Source: Panonychus citri (lineage: Eukaryota > Arthropoda > Arachnida > Trombidiformes > Tetranychidae). From it: a stretch of DNA of 64,000 nt. Numbering within the stretch: the stretch's first letter is position 1; the number at the start of each line of letters is the position of its first letter. Below, in pieces: positions 36,901 to 49,049 of the stretch. The notes under the pieces are model-generated. The model did not search any database. It saw only the letters and a list, made by a program, of their open reading frames with translations, and was not told the DNA's origin. The stretch lies in the NCBI RefSeq assembly GCF_014898815.1, contig NW_026515521.1, positions 1 to 64,000 of the forward strand, given 5' to 3'. The translations under genes and the position numbers were made by a program.

Positions 36901-38172
36901 TTGGAACGTTCGCTTTATGCTATCAATACATCTGTACATAAAATTACGAGATTTTCTCCTTACTTTCTTGTCTTTGGACAACAACCAAGAGATTCACTTG
37001 ATAATCACTTGGAATTGGATAGAAAATCAATTTTATCTCAAGCTAAAGCTAAGAAAATCGCATACGCTCGATTGAAAGCTCAACAAAATTATCAGATTGA
37101 CAGAATAAGAAGATTACATCAACGACCTCCTTATCGAATTGGTGAGTTCATTTGGTTAAAAAATGAATCAAAATCGAAAGACATTTCAAAGAAACTTCTA
37201 CCACGTTACCATGGACCGTATATGATTTATGGTATGAAAAAAGGATCATTATTGTTATTGAATCCGAATTCAGAAGAATTTGATTTGTTTACTGCTAATG
37301 TCATGAATTCAAAATTGTTCAGAGGAGAGTTGAGTGAAAGCATGAAAAGATTGAGAGATCATTATTTCAACATTGAATCAAATCATTGGTTAGAACCAGA
37401 AAATTTGGATCATGTTAAATTAACTAATAACGATAATCAAAATAATTCGGATCAAATGGTTTCTTCCAACTTACCCAATGTCATTGGAAATGATAATAGT
37501 CTTCATAATGAGTCAATTGAGTCCAATGAATCTGTTGATTCCATTCCAATTAATGAACAAATTGACGATAATACACAAACAAATCAATCTGATGATTTAC
37601 ATTTAAACAAGAGGAAAACATACAACACCGCTGATCGACTAATTAGTCAACAACAAGTTATCGATTCATCAAATAACAATCAAAGACTCACTAGAGCGAA
37701 ACATAAACAAAATCAATCAAGTAATTTAACTTTTGTTAATTTTTGTTATGTTAACCCGATCTTATTTACTTCAGAACCAAATGATCACAGAAGTAAATTG
37801 ATAACCAAAGTTGATTTAACTCTTGTTAATTATTCAAATGATCGCAGAAATTTTCTCACCACTCAAGTGATTGCAAATTGTTTTCATAAGTCATCATCTT
37901 TCTTGAGAAAACAGAGAAAAGAAGATCTCACTTTTATCTTCCAATTATCTTCTTTACTTAACCAGTTCAAAGTCATCTTTGGTCAACTTAACATCACTCA
38001 AGTGTTTCAATTGTTTCAACTTTTTGCTCAATTTTTCAATTATCTTCATCAAATCTCACCAATTTATTTGTTCAAATCTCATCACCAAAATTATTCATAT
38101 TTCAGTGAATTCATTTTACTCGTAAAGTTTTACTTTTGTAAAGGTGAAAAAGTGATTGATTCAACTAAAATT
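33887..38172 (+). CDS. pol: retrotransposon pol (protease, RT, RNase H, integrase)
   Basis: The aspartic protease motif LVDTGAT lies at about 33951-33971, just before a one-step frame change into the long frame that opens at 33976. Reverse transcriptase motifs follow: LVIDFRQVN, FNMFDLAQGYHQI, LPMGLAGAP and the catalytic YFDD (about 35104-35115). RNase H shows ISVDASNFAVGGIL and ETDHHAL. Integrase has an HHCC zinc domain (GGHFG to CNNCETC) and DDE motifs (ELDAQGP, IQTDRGTNF, YHPQSQGIVERANRT). The order RT-RNase H-integrase is that of Ty3/gypsy. The frame from 33976 to 38367 is uninterrupted and runs on into the extra ORF. The stretch 37400-38172 after integrase has no recognised domain. Confidence 0.9.
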
Positions 38173-39201
38173 ATGGAACCAACAAAATCTCCAAATTCAA
38201 CTGATTCTGTTACGAAAAAGTTAACAACTTTGATTTTTCGTATTGATGAAGATGGTAATGAAGTTCCTGTTCCTGATCCAGTTACTCAATTAACTGAAGC
38301 TTCTGATAATCGTGGTGAAAATCCAAGTGAAGATAATGATGTTATCTTAATTCCTAATGAATCATGAAAAGATTTTGCACCTATTGGTTATAAATTAGTT
38401 CCAATTGTTGTTCCAAGAAAATCTGTTCCAACAAGTGAACCAATGGAAGCTGAGATTAAATCATCTCAACGATCTCCAACTTCTTCTCTTGATTCTGTCT
38501 TCAAAGACTTTACTTTGGATTCTTCTCAATCATCATCTTCAGATGAAATCGATATCTCGATTGATCCAAGTTATGTTGAGCCTCCGACAAATAAACGTCG
38601 ATTTTTTCCTTCGGCTCCAAAACAACCGCTTGAATCTTTTAGATTAGAAGATGAATACTTGGCTTATGAGAATCGAAAAAGACAAAGTTCACCACCAACC
38701 GAAAGGTATGGAAAAAGAAGATCATCTTCTTCATCATCAACTTCTACCCAAACAAAAGAACAGTTTTCATCTCAAAGTCGAGTCGATAGACAAACTCAAC
38801 ACCCTATTAATCCTGTTCCTTTGGATTTCGATCCATATGCACCTTCAACTTCATCCGGAATTTATGTACCAAGATATCAATCGAAACCAGTTTCGAGTAA
38901 TCGATCTAATGACAAAAATAAGTCGATGGATAATCTTGTTACTGCACAAACTTATCGGTCATCAATGAACAATGAAGTTCAACAACTACAAGTTGAATTG
39001 AAAATGACCACTTCTTCACCTAATCACCATCGTGGTTATGACCAAGAAAGTAAAAATCAACCTAAAGGTAATAAATATCGATATCCACCTCCTCCATCTA
39101 TGTCGAATACTTTTCGTCATGAAAGACCTTGTCCTTACCCTGGACCGAAAGATTATCCATGGCCTCCGAACATGTTTCCAGCTCCTATTCCACTGATGTG
39201 A
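38173..39201 (+). CDS. extra retroelement ORF, N-terminal part, unknown function
   Basis: The likely start is the ATG at 38173 (MEPTKSPNSTDSV), which is in the same frame as pol. The frame has one in-frame TGA at 38365-38367 and then remains open to 39201. The product is acidic, then Ser- and Pro-rich and basic (KRRSSSSSSTSTQTKEQ; a Pro-rich end), as in a disordered linker. At 39201 the frame ends, but codon-like sequence continues in another frame (SSYSTDVRPDYMSKEKFLRF), so this is probably the front part of one long protein reaching 41476. No relative was recognised. Confidence 0.55.
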
Positions 39202-39270
39202 GACCAGATTATATGTCTAAGGAAAAGTTTTTGAGGTTCGAGCTGAAGCAGAAAAAAGCTCTCAAGTTAA

Positions 39271-41476
39271 AGAGAAAAGATTAAATATTGTCGACTAATC
39301 TTAGAAAAGATTTATCATAATCTCATTTCTTCACCTGAAGTTTACAAGATAAAAACTGATAATATTCCTAAAGGATTACCTTTATCAAAGGTCATTCTTG
39401 AAGAGATTCATGAACTTTTACCAACTATAAGTTGTAACCTTTGTGAGCATATATCAATCGAACCAATAATTTGTTCATCATGTAATCAATGGTATTGTTC
39501 TCAATGTGTTTTCTGGTTAAGACAAACTATTGTTGCTCTTGGTTTTTCTCCTCCTGATCATCAAACTAAAGCTGCTTGCATTACAATCAATTGTATTGTA
39601 AAATTTGTTCCAAAAAATGATTATCCAAAATTCACTAAAGTGCCTTCATCATCATCATTGGAACGATACAATTCAGCTTTACTAATCTGTCGTCGTAATT
39701 GTTGTGGTGAACAATTGAAAACTACTGAGTTTCTCAAACATGAATCAAGTTGTAGACGAGGATTAATCGATGAAGAATACGAGTTCAATCTCAAAGATAA
39801 ATTCAAATATGGAGAAACAATCAAAGAGTTTAACAATTTACAAAATCAATTTCATCATTTTACCTCCTCATTTGAAAAAGCTATAGCTTCATCATGCTCT
39901 TCCAAAAGTCAAACTCATCCAGAGCGATATGAGGAAAAGTTTAAACGTTATGCTTACGTTTTGATTGAACAGGATAATAATCCTAATGATCCTCTTCTTG
40001 CTCCTAATTATATTAGAAATTTCATACCTAATCTTGGAACGAGTTTAACTAATCTTACTTATAGTAGATGGAAAGATCCAGAAGAGCCGATTTATGAAGG
40101 AGAAGAATGGGTTGAAAGCTTGGGCTTCGATCCAATTTATGGTAAAAAACCGAAACCAGATGATTTCATCAAACCCCGAACCATTTTTAGTTATTCAGTT
40201 CCTGATTATCTCATCAGAGCATCGGCTGAATGGGCTACTCGTGCTTATGGAACACCTAGACCATCACGAACTTATCAAGAGATACCAAGAAAGTATTACG
40301 ATCCAGGATTACCATTTATCCGTATTGATGTTTTTTCCTTGGTAGAAAATGATACAGCTGAAACTCTCATGAGAGTCATTCCTAAAAGATTTCCATCAAT
40401 GAGAGAAATTCAAAGAACAACTAATAACAATTATCGGGAAAGAAGATCGTCATCATCATCAACATCATCATCAACGAGCAACTCAGGTTTCGCTCATTTA
40501 CAGGCAATTAAATACAAGGAATCAATTGAAGTATTTAATAAATTAACTCATATTCAAATTCCAACTCTTCCTGATGATTATGCTGAGAAGATTAAGATCA
40601 ACACCGAAAAACATGAAAATCCTGATTTGGTCTTTTCTATTAATATGGCTTATGCTGGTGTCTATGAACAATATCAAGTTCAACAAGGACTAAGAGAAAA
40701 GACTAGACAACGACCAATTTGGATTGTAATTGTTAATCATCAACAAATCATCTATGAAAGTTTCGTTAGATATTCATCTAATATTCATTTAGAAACTCAT
40801 CATCATGGTGTTCGTTATAGCGACTTAAAACATGCTAAGAATCTTCAATCAATTCGTGACCAGTGATTCCTTATCTAGTGATATGTGAACAATTAGTTGG
40901 TACTAATCTAATCATGCAACTAACAGCTCTTGGTCTCCAAAAGGATGAAATCGATCTTCTCAGACCTAAGATGAAATTACAATTCTTTTCACCTTATTAT
41001 GAAACCCCATGCTCATTGAGCTTAATAGCCTTCCTTGTTTTCAAGGTTCACCATTAAAAGTGGACCATTCACCCGCTGTTGAAAATAGTTTCATGTCAAC
41101 TTTATATGCCTTTTGGCAAGAGATTGAAAGAAAATGTGGATTCATTGGTGATGGTATTCATAATAAGAATCAAGATTCAACATGTAATAATCGACGAGTC
41201 GCTAGAGTTTTCGATATTTACTCAACAAGAGTTAAAGAAAAGAAAGCCGAATGGCCTAAAAATTGGAATTATTTTACTCACTATGGACCTAAAGGTGAAC
41301 CTTTTTACGATTATGATAAATGTGCTGTACCAACGGAGGAAAATCCACTTCCACTTCCAGAAGATTTCGGAATTCATGTTAGTGAAGTAGATCCAGGAAC
41401 AGATGAATGGAATCAAACAAACAATCAAATTATTCCATATAATCGTAACCATGGTGGTCAATCAAATACTCAATAA
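39271..41476 (+). CDS. extra retroelement ORF, RING-like zinc-finger protein, frame-broken
   Basis: Open from 39271 to 40866, then continuing by two frame changes (about 40860-41010, then to 41476). A RING-like zinc cluster lies at 39433-39507: C-x2-C-E-H-I, then SSC-x4-C-x2-C; the usual His of C3HC4 appears replaced by Gln. A second Cys/His cluster (CRRNCC ... H-x4-C) lies near 39690-39760. From memory the pair loosely recalls the RING plus zinc finger at the N terminus of RAG1-type proteins; this is an impression only. The remaining 550-600 residues were not recognised. Possible roles include a ubiquitin ligase captured by the element or a nucleic-acid-binding cofactor. No signal peptide or membrane span is seen, so it is not an envelope protein. 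Confidence 0.6.
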
Positions 41477-41515
41477 ATTGAACAGAAGAGTAATCCTAAT
41501 CAAAAACTGGGGCAC

Positions 41516-42510
41516 TGAAGGGTAGCCTTTTGGCTCATCTGATTCAATTATTTTCTTATTTTCTTAATCACAATTAACTGAAACAATTTAATTATTTTCT
41601 TAATTAACTTTAATTAACTTTAGTTTAATCACAATTTAACGACAATTAGTTGATTATGGGTTGTGTTTAATCACAAGTTCAATGTGTTGACTTCAACCGT
41701 TTTTTGACTATTGTCATTTTCTAAGTAAATGGTTAACTAGACTATCGTCGCGACATAACCTTATGGGTTTACCATTTATGGAAGTTGTTTTTGTATAACT
41801 AAAGTTACCATTTTCCCAAGGGTTCAAAATGTGAGCTTATCACTAATGAGATAAGACTTGTGCCTTTGACTCAATTAATAATTTCCTTTTGTAAACTGAA
41901 GTTAAAAAGTAAGACAAAAATCTTCCTCTTTCTTTTTCTCTTCGAAAAACCAATTTTATCTTCTCTGTCTTTTTCATTATCTTCTCTTTCTTTTTGTCTT
42001 TAAAAATTCATGTTAATTGAATTAACGGCAGAGATGAAGTTTTACAATGAAAATGTTAAGATCACTCTAGTGAAATTAATTATTATATTTGTACTTTACT
42101 CTCTAAGTTTAATTAGATTCAATTCTCTTAATTTTGTTTTTATCAGTTTTAATTACAATTGTAATTTGATTATTTTATTCAACTAAAGTTTCAGTTAACC
42201 AATTTCAATTTTCAATAAACTTAATTACATGCTTACTCACATTGTCAGAATCCTGAATTCGAATCTTAATTATAATCTGTGTTGTGTGGGACAGATTGGA
42301 ATTTCTTGATTGTCGTGAACGTTACTTAAGTAAATTCATTTGGAACTTTCAATATTAATCGTTAGATTAATCTTTAATCCTTTCGGATAATCAATAATCA
42401 TTTCTTACCCTGTGATCTTTAGATCTAATTCAATACGAATTACCTTTGTTTCTCATTCTTATTACTTAAGATTTCCTTTTAATAAGTTTTCTTATTAAAT
42501 TTTCCTCACA
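41516..42510 (+). repeat. 3' LTR
   Basis: 995 bp, TG...CA, paired with 31265-32253. It is followed immediately by AAAT, which duplicates the four bases before the 5' LTR. The sequence just upstream (CAAAAACTGGGGCAC) is a weak polypurine-tract candidate. Confidence 0.93.
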
Positions 42511-42514
42511 AAAT

Positions 42515-43349
42515 CTAAATGAAGATTAACTTGGAACTACTCACTTAATGGTCAAAGAATCAGGAAGGGATGTTCACACTTACGAAACGATCAATATGAT
42601 AACTGAACCAGAAGATTTTCAAAAGTCGAAATGATTACGAAATCGTTACTACGATTCCCTTTTCTAAATTGAAACAAAACAAAACAAAAAATTCAAGTTA
42701 CTTTACCTCAATTAGCTAATCATAGTAATTGTTTTACTTAATCAATTAACTAAGTTCATTAATATAAAAGGTCAAAATTTCAAGCTCATCATTTAATTTG
42801 AATGAATTTTGTAAATGAACATTTTTTTCAAGGTCACCTAGTTAATTGGTATTCTGGTCAGTATTTCAATGTCATTACAACAATTAGCTGAATCCTAATC
42901 ATATTTTACAATGGTAATTATTTTACAGAAATTAATTATAACTGTTTGACCAGTGCAATTAAATTCTACATCAATTATAATTGAAATCATTTGCAAAGTA
43001 ATTCTAATATCATATTATTATTGTTTTCATGAAAAATCAGCATCCATATCTGATTAGTTTTTATAAACTGATCGATTAACAGAATTAAAATTGAATTAAG
43101 TATGATAATTGCAGCAATTAATTAGTTCAAAGTTGATCAATTTTATTTTTTTATCAAATTCAAAGTGTTTTCTTAATTATAATTCATTTCTTATAAATGT
43201 ATCAACTATTATCAGTCATTAATGAATGTTAATATCAATCATATATTGATAATAAGTTAATTAAATAGATAATCATAATTTCAGAATCTCTAGTAATGAT
43301 TTAGACCTTTTTTAGAGATAATTAGTTGATTGTCTTGAAAAGAGAAATT
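42515..43349. other. intergenic, no gene seen
   Basis: AT-rich sequence between the retroelement and the minus-strand DEG/ENaC gene 2. No coding pattern. The part next to the LTR is the displaced upstream region of DEG/ENaC gene 1. Confidence 0.45.
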
Positions 43350-44474
43350 TTATTGTTTTAATATGACTGAGAAATTTGGGAAAACTCGATTGAACTTGGA
43401 GATTGCAGTTGATTTGATATAAGAAACTATCATTAAACAAGTTTCCGCCATCAGGGTGAGAATGGATAGAACTGAGAATCCGAGCCAAATTGAGACGACC
43501 TCAATAACTTCAAAAACGTACTCAGGCCAAGTGAAATCGTAAGTGACATGACATTGAACGTCCATTGATCGATCCAAAACAAAAGTGAGAGAAGATTCAT
43601 TCAAGTGAGTTCCAAGAATGGTCGGTGTTGTATCGTAACTGACATATCGACACGCAGCGACTCTCGTTTTGCAGCCCGAAAAGTTAAGTGCCGTTTTCGT
43701 TGAACTGTTGAGATACAACATTCGAAAACTATCAAAAGTTTCATCGAAAAGAGGTACAACCGTTGCAAGTTCAAATGAACTTTGCAATAGTCTTTCCGAT
43801 TCTTCAGTCTTACAATCATGAAAACTGTGTTGTGTCCGATTCTCGCAAATTGGACCATCGGGTGGCGGGTAAATAAACTTCGTATGCTTACCGACACTGA
43901 TCAACATTTCCTCCTGACCACGAGTCATTGAAGTTATATCGTTACGATGTGAAAAGTAAAGACTGTCCATCGATCCATGTTCCGTCAATATCAATGAATA
44001 GGTCGATATGTTATGAGAGATTTTGAACAACGATCGACGATTATGGTACGGAATTTGAATACACGAGATTTTGATAAAAATCTCAAATCCATCGGTAAAA
44101 TAAGTAACTGGACACTCGTTTACAGAGTCACCAATACATAGATTCGGGTTACTTATGTACATAGAAAAAGATTTCAGCTCATCTCGAAGACTATTTCCAA
44201 TCTCTCCAATGCTCAAGTTCGTAATGAAATCGATATAAGCTGGATTTTCACGGTCATTCTTCGGAATGGTAAACGGCAAATCTAAACTTCGATTATCAAT
44301 GAATACAATCATATATATGTCGGGGAAAACATCTCGAATTGCAGTGAAGTTAACACGACTGTTGAGATTAACTTTCTTCTGAAGATATCGCTCTGTGATC
44401 TGATAGACATGAGGAATCCAGAAAAATGAACAAGCCAAACAGAAAAAAATCGCGATTCTGTGTTTAAGGTACAT
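43350..44474 (-). CDS. DEG/ENaC-like channel subunit 2, intact
   Basis: Single exon of 374 aa. The start chosen is the ATG at 44474 (MYLKHRIAIFFCLACSFFW), which aligns with the starts of the paralogues; the longer frame upstream begins with a non-ATG codon. TM1 is at residues about 8-25. The extracellular part has the family block FPDIYM after TM1 and several Cys (GPICENRTQHSFHDC, FSGCKTRVAACRYV). TM2 is EVVSIWLGFSVLSILTLMAE with the G-x-S filter. It is the best reference copy for gene 1, with which it aligns along its whole length. Expected to act in trimers at the plasma membrane of sensory cells. The assignment rests on two-TM topology and the TM2 motif. Confidence 0.78.
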   Translation of the reverse strand: MYLKHRIAIFFCLACSFFWIPHVYQITERYLQKKVNLNSRVNFTAIRDVFPDIYMIVFIDNRSLDLPFTIPKNDRENPAYIDFITNLSIGEIGNSLRDELKSFSMYISNPNLCIGDSVNECPVTYFTDGFEIFIKISCIQIPYHNRRSLFKISHNISTYSLILTEHGSMDSLYFSHRNDITSMTRGQEEMLISVGKHTKFIYPPPDGPICENRTQHSFHDCKTEESERLLQSSFELATVVPLFDETFDSFRMLYLNSSTKTALNFSGCKTRVAACRYVSYDTTPTILGTHLNESSLTFVLDRSMDVQCHVTYDFTWPEYVFEVIEVVSIWLGFSVLSILTLMAETCLMIVSYIKSTAISKFNRVFPNFSVILKQ

Positions 44475-45357
44475 TATAGACAATTAGCTAATTGTTTACG
44501 ATCATTGATCAACCAATCTTGTCTTTGTAAGTAGGAACTTAAACTAACGGTAACTTTGGTGATAACATTTGATCAACTCACATGGGATTTTTTTCAGAAG
44601 TTTATTAAACTTATAATTATGAACTAAATCATTGTCATCTATACGATAATTGAACCAAATGATTCCAAGGGAGTGATATTACGAAATCATTGAAATATTA
44701 GTTCAGAAGATTTTCACTTGGAAACAATTGAAAACAAAAGGAATATAATCAAACTTCTCTAATATGAGTTGTGAGAGTCATAATACAATTTCATCCAATC
44801 ATGGTGATTGACTCATTTTAGCTCATTGAATTTTAATCAGATTTAATTCAAACCTTTAATCATAATTAACCAAGTCCTTTTAATGACGTATAATCTTTTC
44901 AAGGTCATTTGTTATATCAATTGATATTCTTTTCAGGATTTCAATATCACTACAATTATCTAAGTGTTCATCAGGTGTATTACAATTATCATCTTGTTGT
45001 CAGTTGATGATAATCGTTTGGTCATTATTTTGGACCATTAGAACAGTGGTTATTATATTATCATTTACAGGGTAAAATCATGTTTAATATTATGTTGCAT
45101 TCAATAATTAGCCTTCATTTAGACTTTAATTCAAAGTTCATGAAGAAAATCAATTATTAATTATTAATATTAATCATCTCAAATGGGTAGTAGTTGATAA
45201 TTTGGTTCAGTAAATTAGTTGATTAGGTGAATTATTGATTCTTGAAGTAGATTTGTTTGGATTGAGGTGTGCCATCTATGGATTAGCATAATCTTTACAG
45301 TAATTCATGAATACGAATCCATATGATATTTATGTTCATTTTGATTAAATGTTTCAA

Positions 45358-45510
45358 TGGTTGACAAAATTGATCAATCCAAGTAAAATAGTGAATGAAA
45401 GTGTTAAAAGTGACGTGATGAAATTGGGTGAGATTAACACGAGATCAAAGAAAGTGAAACCAACATTACTATTAACATTTTGTTATTCAATATAGAAAAT
45501 TTTCATCTGT
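45358..45510 (-). pseudogene. gustatory-receptor last-exon relic
   Basis: Nearly the same sequence as the last exon of the gustatory-receptor-like gene at 50923-51069 (shared plus-strand words such as GATTAAATGTTTCAATGGTTG). Here it has no matching upstream exon. The DEG/ENaC pseudogene 3 lies just upstream on the same strand, so this is the remnant of the first of three ENaC-GR units. Confidence 0.7.
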
Positions 45511-45617
45511 ATGTGAATATATTAATAAATAGAAATCACATGAATCAATTGAATCAATTGAATGGTTGCGCGTAAAAAATAATTATAACTTTACCTGATC
45601 TATCCCGTCATGAAAAA

Positions 45618-46726
45618 TCAAGTTTTGCTATTGTATGAAGCTGGGAAAATTCGTGCGCACTTAGAGATTATGGTCAATTTTAAAAAGCTGAATATTGAAG
45701 ACGTGAAGCAGTCAAGCAAAGTATAAATGGATAGGCCTGACACCCCAAACCAAAATGTGACAATATTTATAATAGTGAAATAATAGGCGAATATATTATA
45801 TGAATACTCAATATAATTTTCGATCTCCGTTGAATGATCAAGTGAGAAACTAAGAGAAGAGTGATTCGAATGAATATTAAACATTGTAGCGGTCGTATGA
45901 TAAGTAGTGTATTCACAAGCTGCTAGTGGCTTAGCAATTAGAAAAGATTGATGATGTATTCATTTTACCATTTAGATTTAAATATCGATAGTTATCAAAA
46001 GTCGAATTGAAAAGAGGTACAACTGTAAAGAGTTCAAATGAACTTGCCAACGAACTTTTCGATTCATCGATGACACAATCATGATAACTATGTTGTGAAC
46101 GATTATCACACACAGGACCAACCGGGTATAGAGCCGTGTCGGTGATATACTAATAATACTAACTAGCATATGATCTTGACCATTGGTTATTGATGTTAAG
46201 TCATTACGATTCGAAACATAGAGACTGTCAATCGACTCTTGTTCCGTTAATATCAATGAATAGATTGATAAGTTGTGGTAAATTCTGAATATTGAGCTAC
46301 GACAAGGAGGCAGCTTAACACATGAGATTTTAAAAAATATCTCGAAACCATTGGTGAAATAGGTCACTGGACATTGATGACTGATTTCTCGCGTTCGCAA
46401 ATTTGGCTTCCTGATGTACATGGAGAAGTGTTTGAGTTCAGGTCGAAGAGTATTACCAATCTCTCCAATGGTTAAATTTGTAATAAAATCGATATAATCT
46501 TGATTGTCTCGATCATTTTCCGGAATATTAAATGGTAAGTCAAGACTTTCATTGTCGATCGGAACACTCATGTAAATATCAGGAAATGGATCTCGGTCTA
46601 TTTCCTTAAATTTGCACTCATTTGGTTGCCTTGCATAAATTGCTTAGTTGCAAATTGAACATAAGGTAAACTTATAATTGTAGCACAGACTAAGAATAAA
46701 ATGGCTATTTTATGTTTAAAAGCCAT
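45618..46726 (-). pseudogene. DEG/ENaC-like pseudogene 3
   Basis: Starts at the ATG at 46726 (MAFKHKIAILF) and aligns with the intact genes to the end. Frame breaks occur near 46600 (before DPFPDIYM), near 46130 and near 45930. The C-terminal TM2 (VTFWFGVSGLSIYTLL) keeps the G-x-S form. Closest relative is the gene at 52773. Several independent breaks make true pseudogenisation more likely here than single-error explanations. Confidence 0.75.
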
Positions 46727-47277
46727 CTATATAATTAATTTTTCGTTATCATTCAAGTAAGTATAACTGTTACTAACCATCTATTGAGCAAAACTTTACA
46801 TTGTAACTTTCCGCAATTGATTCTCTCATCTACATGTATAATTTGAGATCTGATTGATTAATATTCATAACATAATTTCAATATCACCTCACTTTAGATA
46901 AATTATCTCTGAATAACTAGTGGTATGTGGTTATTATAATTACGATCTACATCGACGTCTCTCTCCACCTTTCTCTCTTAGATTTTAGTCTATTTAAATT
47001 TAATTATAATTTCAGTAAGGTCTTAGTTGATGGATGAAGGCATGTCTTGTGGTTAGCTTCCAAACTGATCCTCATCAATTAATCGACGAAATCAATTCAT
47101 TAATAAAAACTCATGGTTATCTTAAGGTTATTAGTGATTATTGTTTTGTGAAATGAGTTTCGATAATTTTGATTTTTCTGAATTGAGGTTTGTTAATTTT
47201 CATTAAATGATTAAATGTGAAGTGAAGTATTACCAGGGTTCGAGTTTATTGAATACTTTAAACTGATCACAAGTATT

Positions 47278-47901
47278 TTACCAAAAACGGATACAATAAA
47301 TGATTAGATCTTCTGCTCGAAAGGCAATCGAAAAAAATAAAATAATAATATCCAATGAATCTCGTGAATAATGAAAAGTAACCAAATCTTTGAAGAAAGA
47401 TTCAGCTGACAATGTTGACTGAACAGCATAGAAATAGTTTTTCTGATAAGTTTTCAAACGATCAAGTTGAATCCTTTCATCGTCAGTAAAGTTGAACCTT
47501 TCGATCGACGAATTGATCGTTTGAAATGTGAATGATAGACAAACTGTAGAATCATTTAGAATGACCAGTAAACAGCTATAACCGAATACCAAAAACATGA
47601 AGAATAGAAATATTCCAATGTGAAACTTTTTCAATATTATATAAGAAGAAGTGCCTAATAGATGTAAAGCTAATGCCAAAGCGAACTGTATTAGAACTCT
47701 ATTGCTCCTCTTTCTTTGTAGTTTCTTTTCCGAAGATATTTCCCCCGGAATATTGATCAGGTCGATGTAATAAACATAGCTCCGAAATTGAGGCCAGTCA
47801 AGTCGAAACATAAATCTAGTTGGAAAAAAGTGGGCATTTGCCCAATTATAAATGAAAACTAAAACCATCCAAATAGTTCTTTCGGATAAAGATAATATCA
47901 A
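47278..47901 (-). pseudogene. gustatory-receptor-like fragment
   Basis: A 207-codon open stretch nearly identical to the middle of the complete receptor at 50923-52040 (RLDWPQF/RLDWSRF, RKRSNRVLIQF, NSSIERFNFTDDERIQL, TYQKNYFYAVQSTLS). The first roughly 80 residues are missing and the start is unrelated. The 3' side diverges after FFSIAFRAE, and no last exon follows. Non-functional remnant of the second ENaC-GR unit. Confidence 0.75.
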
Positions 47902-47919
47902 CGTGAAATTGTTAACATC

Positions 47920-49028
47920 TTATAAATTCTGATTAGCTTTTATCACTTTATTTTTAACTGATTTGCGTATAAAAGATTTAAAGTATCTAAACAAAGAAGT
48001 TCCAAAGTGTCTGAGTATAGCTTCGCAAGATAACCCTAAGGCTCCTAATAAAACTAAGATAGCGTCAAAAACTTGTTCTAGGTAATCTCTGAAACTATAA
48101 TCATATTGGATATCAGCTATTATCTCAATCAAATCATCAAGTGAGAAAACAAGAGAAGATCGATTCGAATGGATATTAAACATTGTAGCGGTCGTATGAT
48201 AAGTAGTGTATTCACAAGCTGCTAGTGGCGTATAGCAATTAGAAAAGATTGATGATGTATTCATTTTACCATTTAGATTTAAATATCGATAGTTATCAAA
48301 AGTCGAATTGGAAAGAGGTACAACTGTAAAGAGTTCAAATGAACTTTTCAACAACCTTTTCGATTCAGCGATGACACAATCATGATAACTGTGTTGTGTC
48401 CGATTCTGACATCCAGGGCCATCGGGAAAAGGATGAGTGTGTTTAGTATGCTTACCAACATTGATCAGCATATGCTCTTTACCATTGATTATTGAAGTGA
48501 TGTCATTACGATTCGAAACATGAAAACTATCAATCGATCCTTGTTCCGTTAATATCAATGAATAGATTGATAAGTTATGGTAAATTTGAATATTGAGCTA
48601 CGACAAGGAGGCAGCTTAACACATGAGATTTTAAAAATATCTCGAAACCATTGGTGAAATAGGTCACTGGACATTGATGACTGATTTCGAGCTCGCAAAT
48701 TTGGCTTCCTGATGTACATGGAGAAGTGTTTGAGTTCAGGTCGAAGAGTATTACCAATCTCTCCAATGGTTAAATTTGTAATAAAATCGATATAATCTTG
48801 ATTATCTCGATCATTCTCCGGAATATTAAATGGTAAGTCAAGACTTTCATTGTCGATCGGAACACTCATGTAAATATCAGGAAATGGATCTCTTAGGTCT
48901 ATCTTTTTAGCTGAAATGGGCATAATTATTTTGCCATAAAAAGGTTCTTTGTTGAAAAGTAAACATGAGGTAAATATAATACTGAAACACATGTTAAGAA
49001 TAAAATGGCTTTTTTGTTCGAACACCAT
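47920..49028 (-). pseudogene. DEG/ENaC-like pseudogene 4
   Basis: Homologous to the gene at 52773 from the start at 49028 onward, but the frame breaks near 49000 (TM1 garbled), near 48690, near 48640 and near 48585. The second half (48558-47920) is open. Its TM2 has diverged: LLGALGLSCEAIL no longer shows the G-x-S filter. It ends only 18 bases before the GR fragment. Confidence 0.75.
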
Positions 49029-49049
49029 TTTATATAATTTTGTGATCAT

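Larger units (their letters stand above)
31265..42510 (+). mobile_element. Ty3/gypsy LTR retrotransposon, about 11.2 kb, with extra 3' ORF
   Basis: A complete element: two LTRs of about 990 bp (TG...CA), a 4 bp target-site duplication AAAT (31261-31264 and 42511-42514), a TGG-starting primer-binding candidate just after the 5' LTR, gag with a CCHC knuckle, then protease, reverse transcriptase, RNase H and integrase in the Ty3/gypsy order. About 3.3 kb of further coding sequence follows before the 3' LTR, which makes it unusually long. Frames in gag, at the protease and in the 3' ORF are broken by small indels. It inserted between two DEG/ENaC genes. Confidence 0.93.

Noticed and set aside
38173..41476. 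Envelope gene making the element an errantivirus-like retrovirus
   Set aside because: No signal peptide, membrane span or furin-like site is visible; instead zinc-finger cysteines and disordered Ser/Pro-rich sequence.
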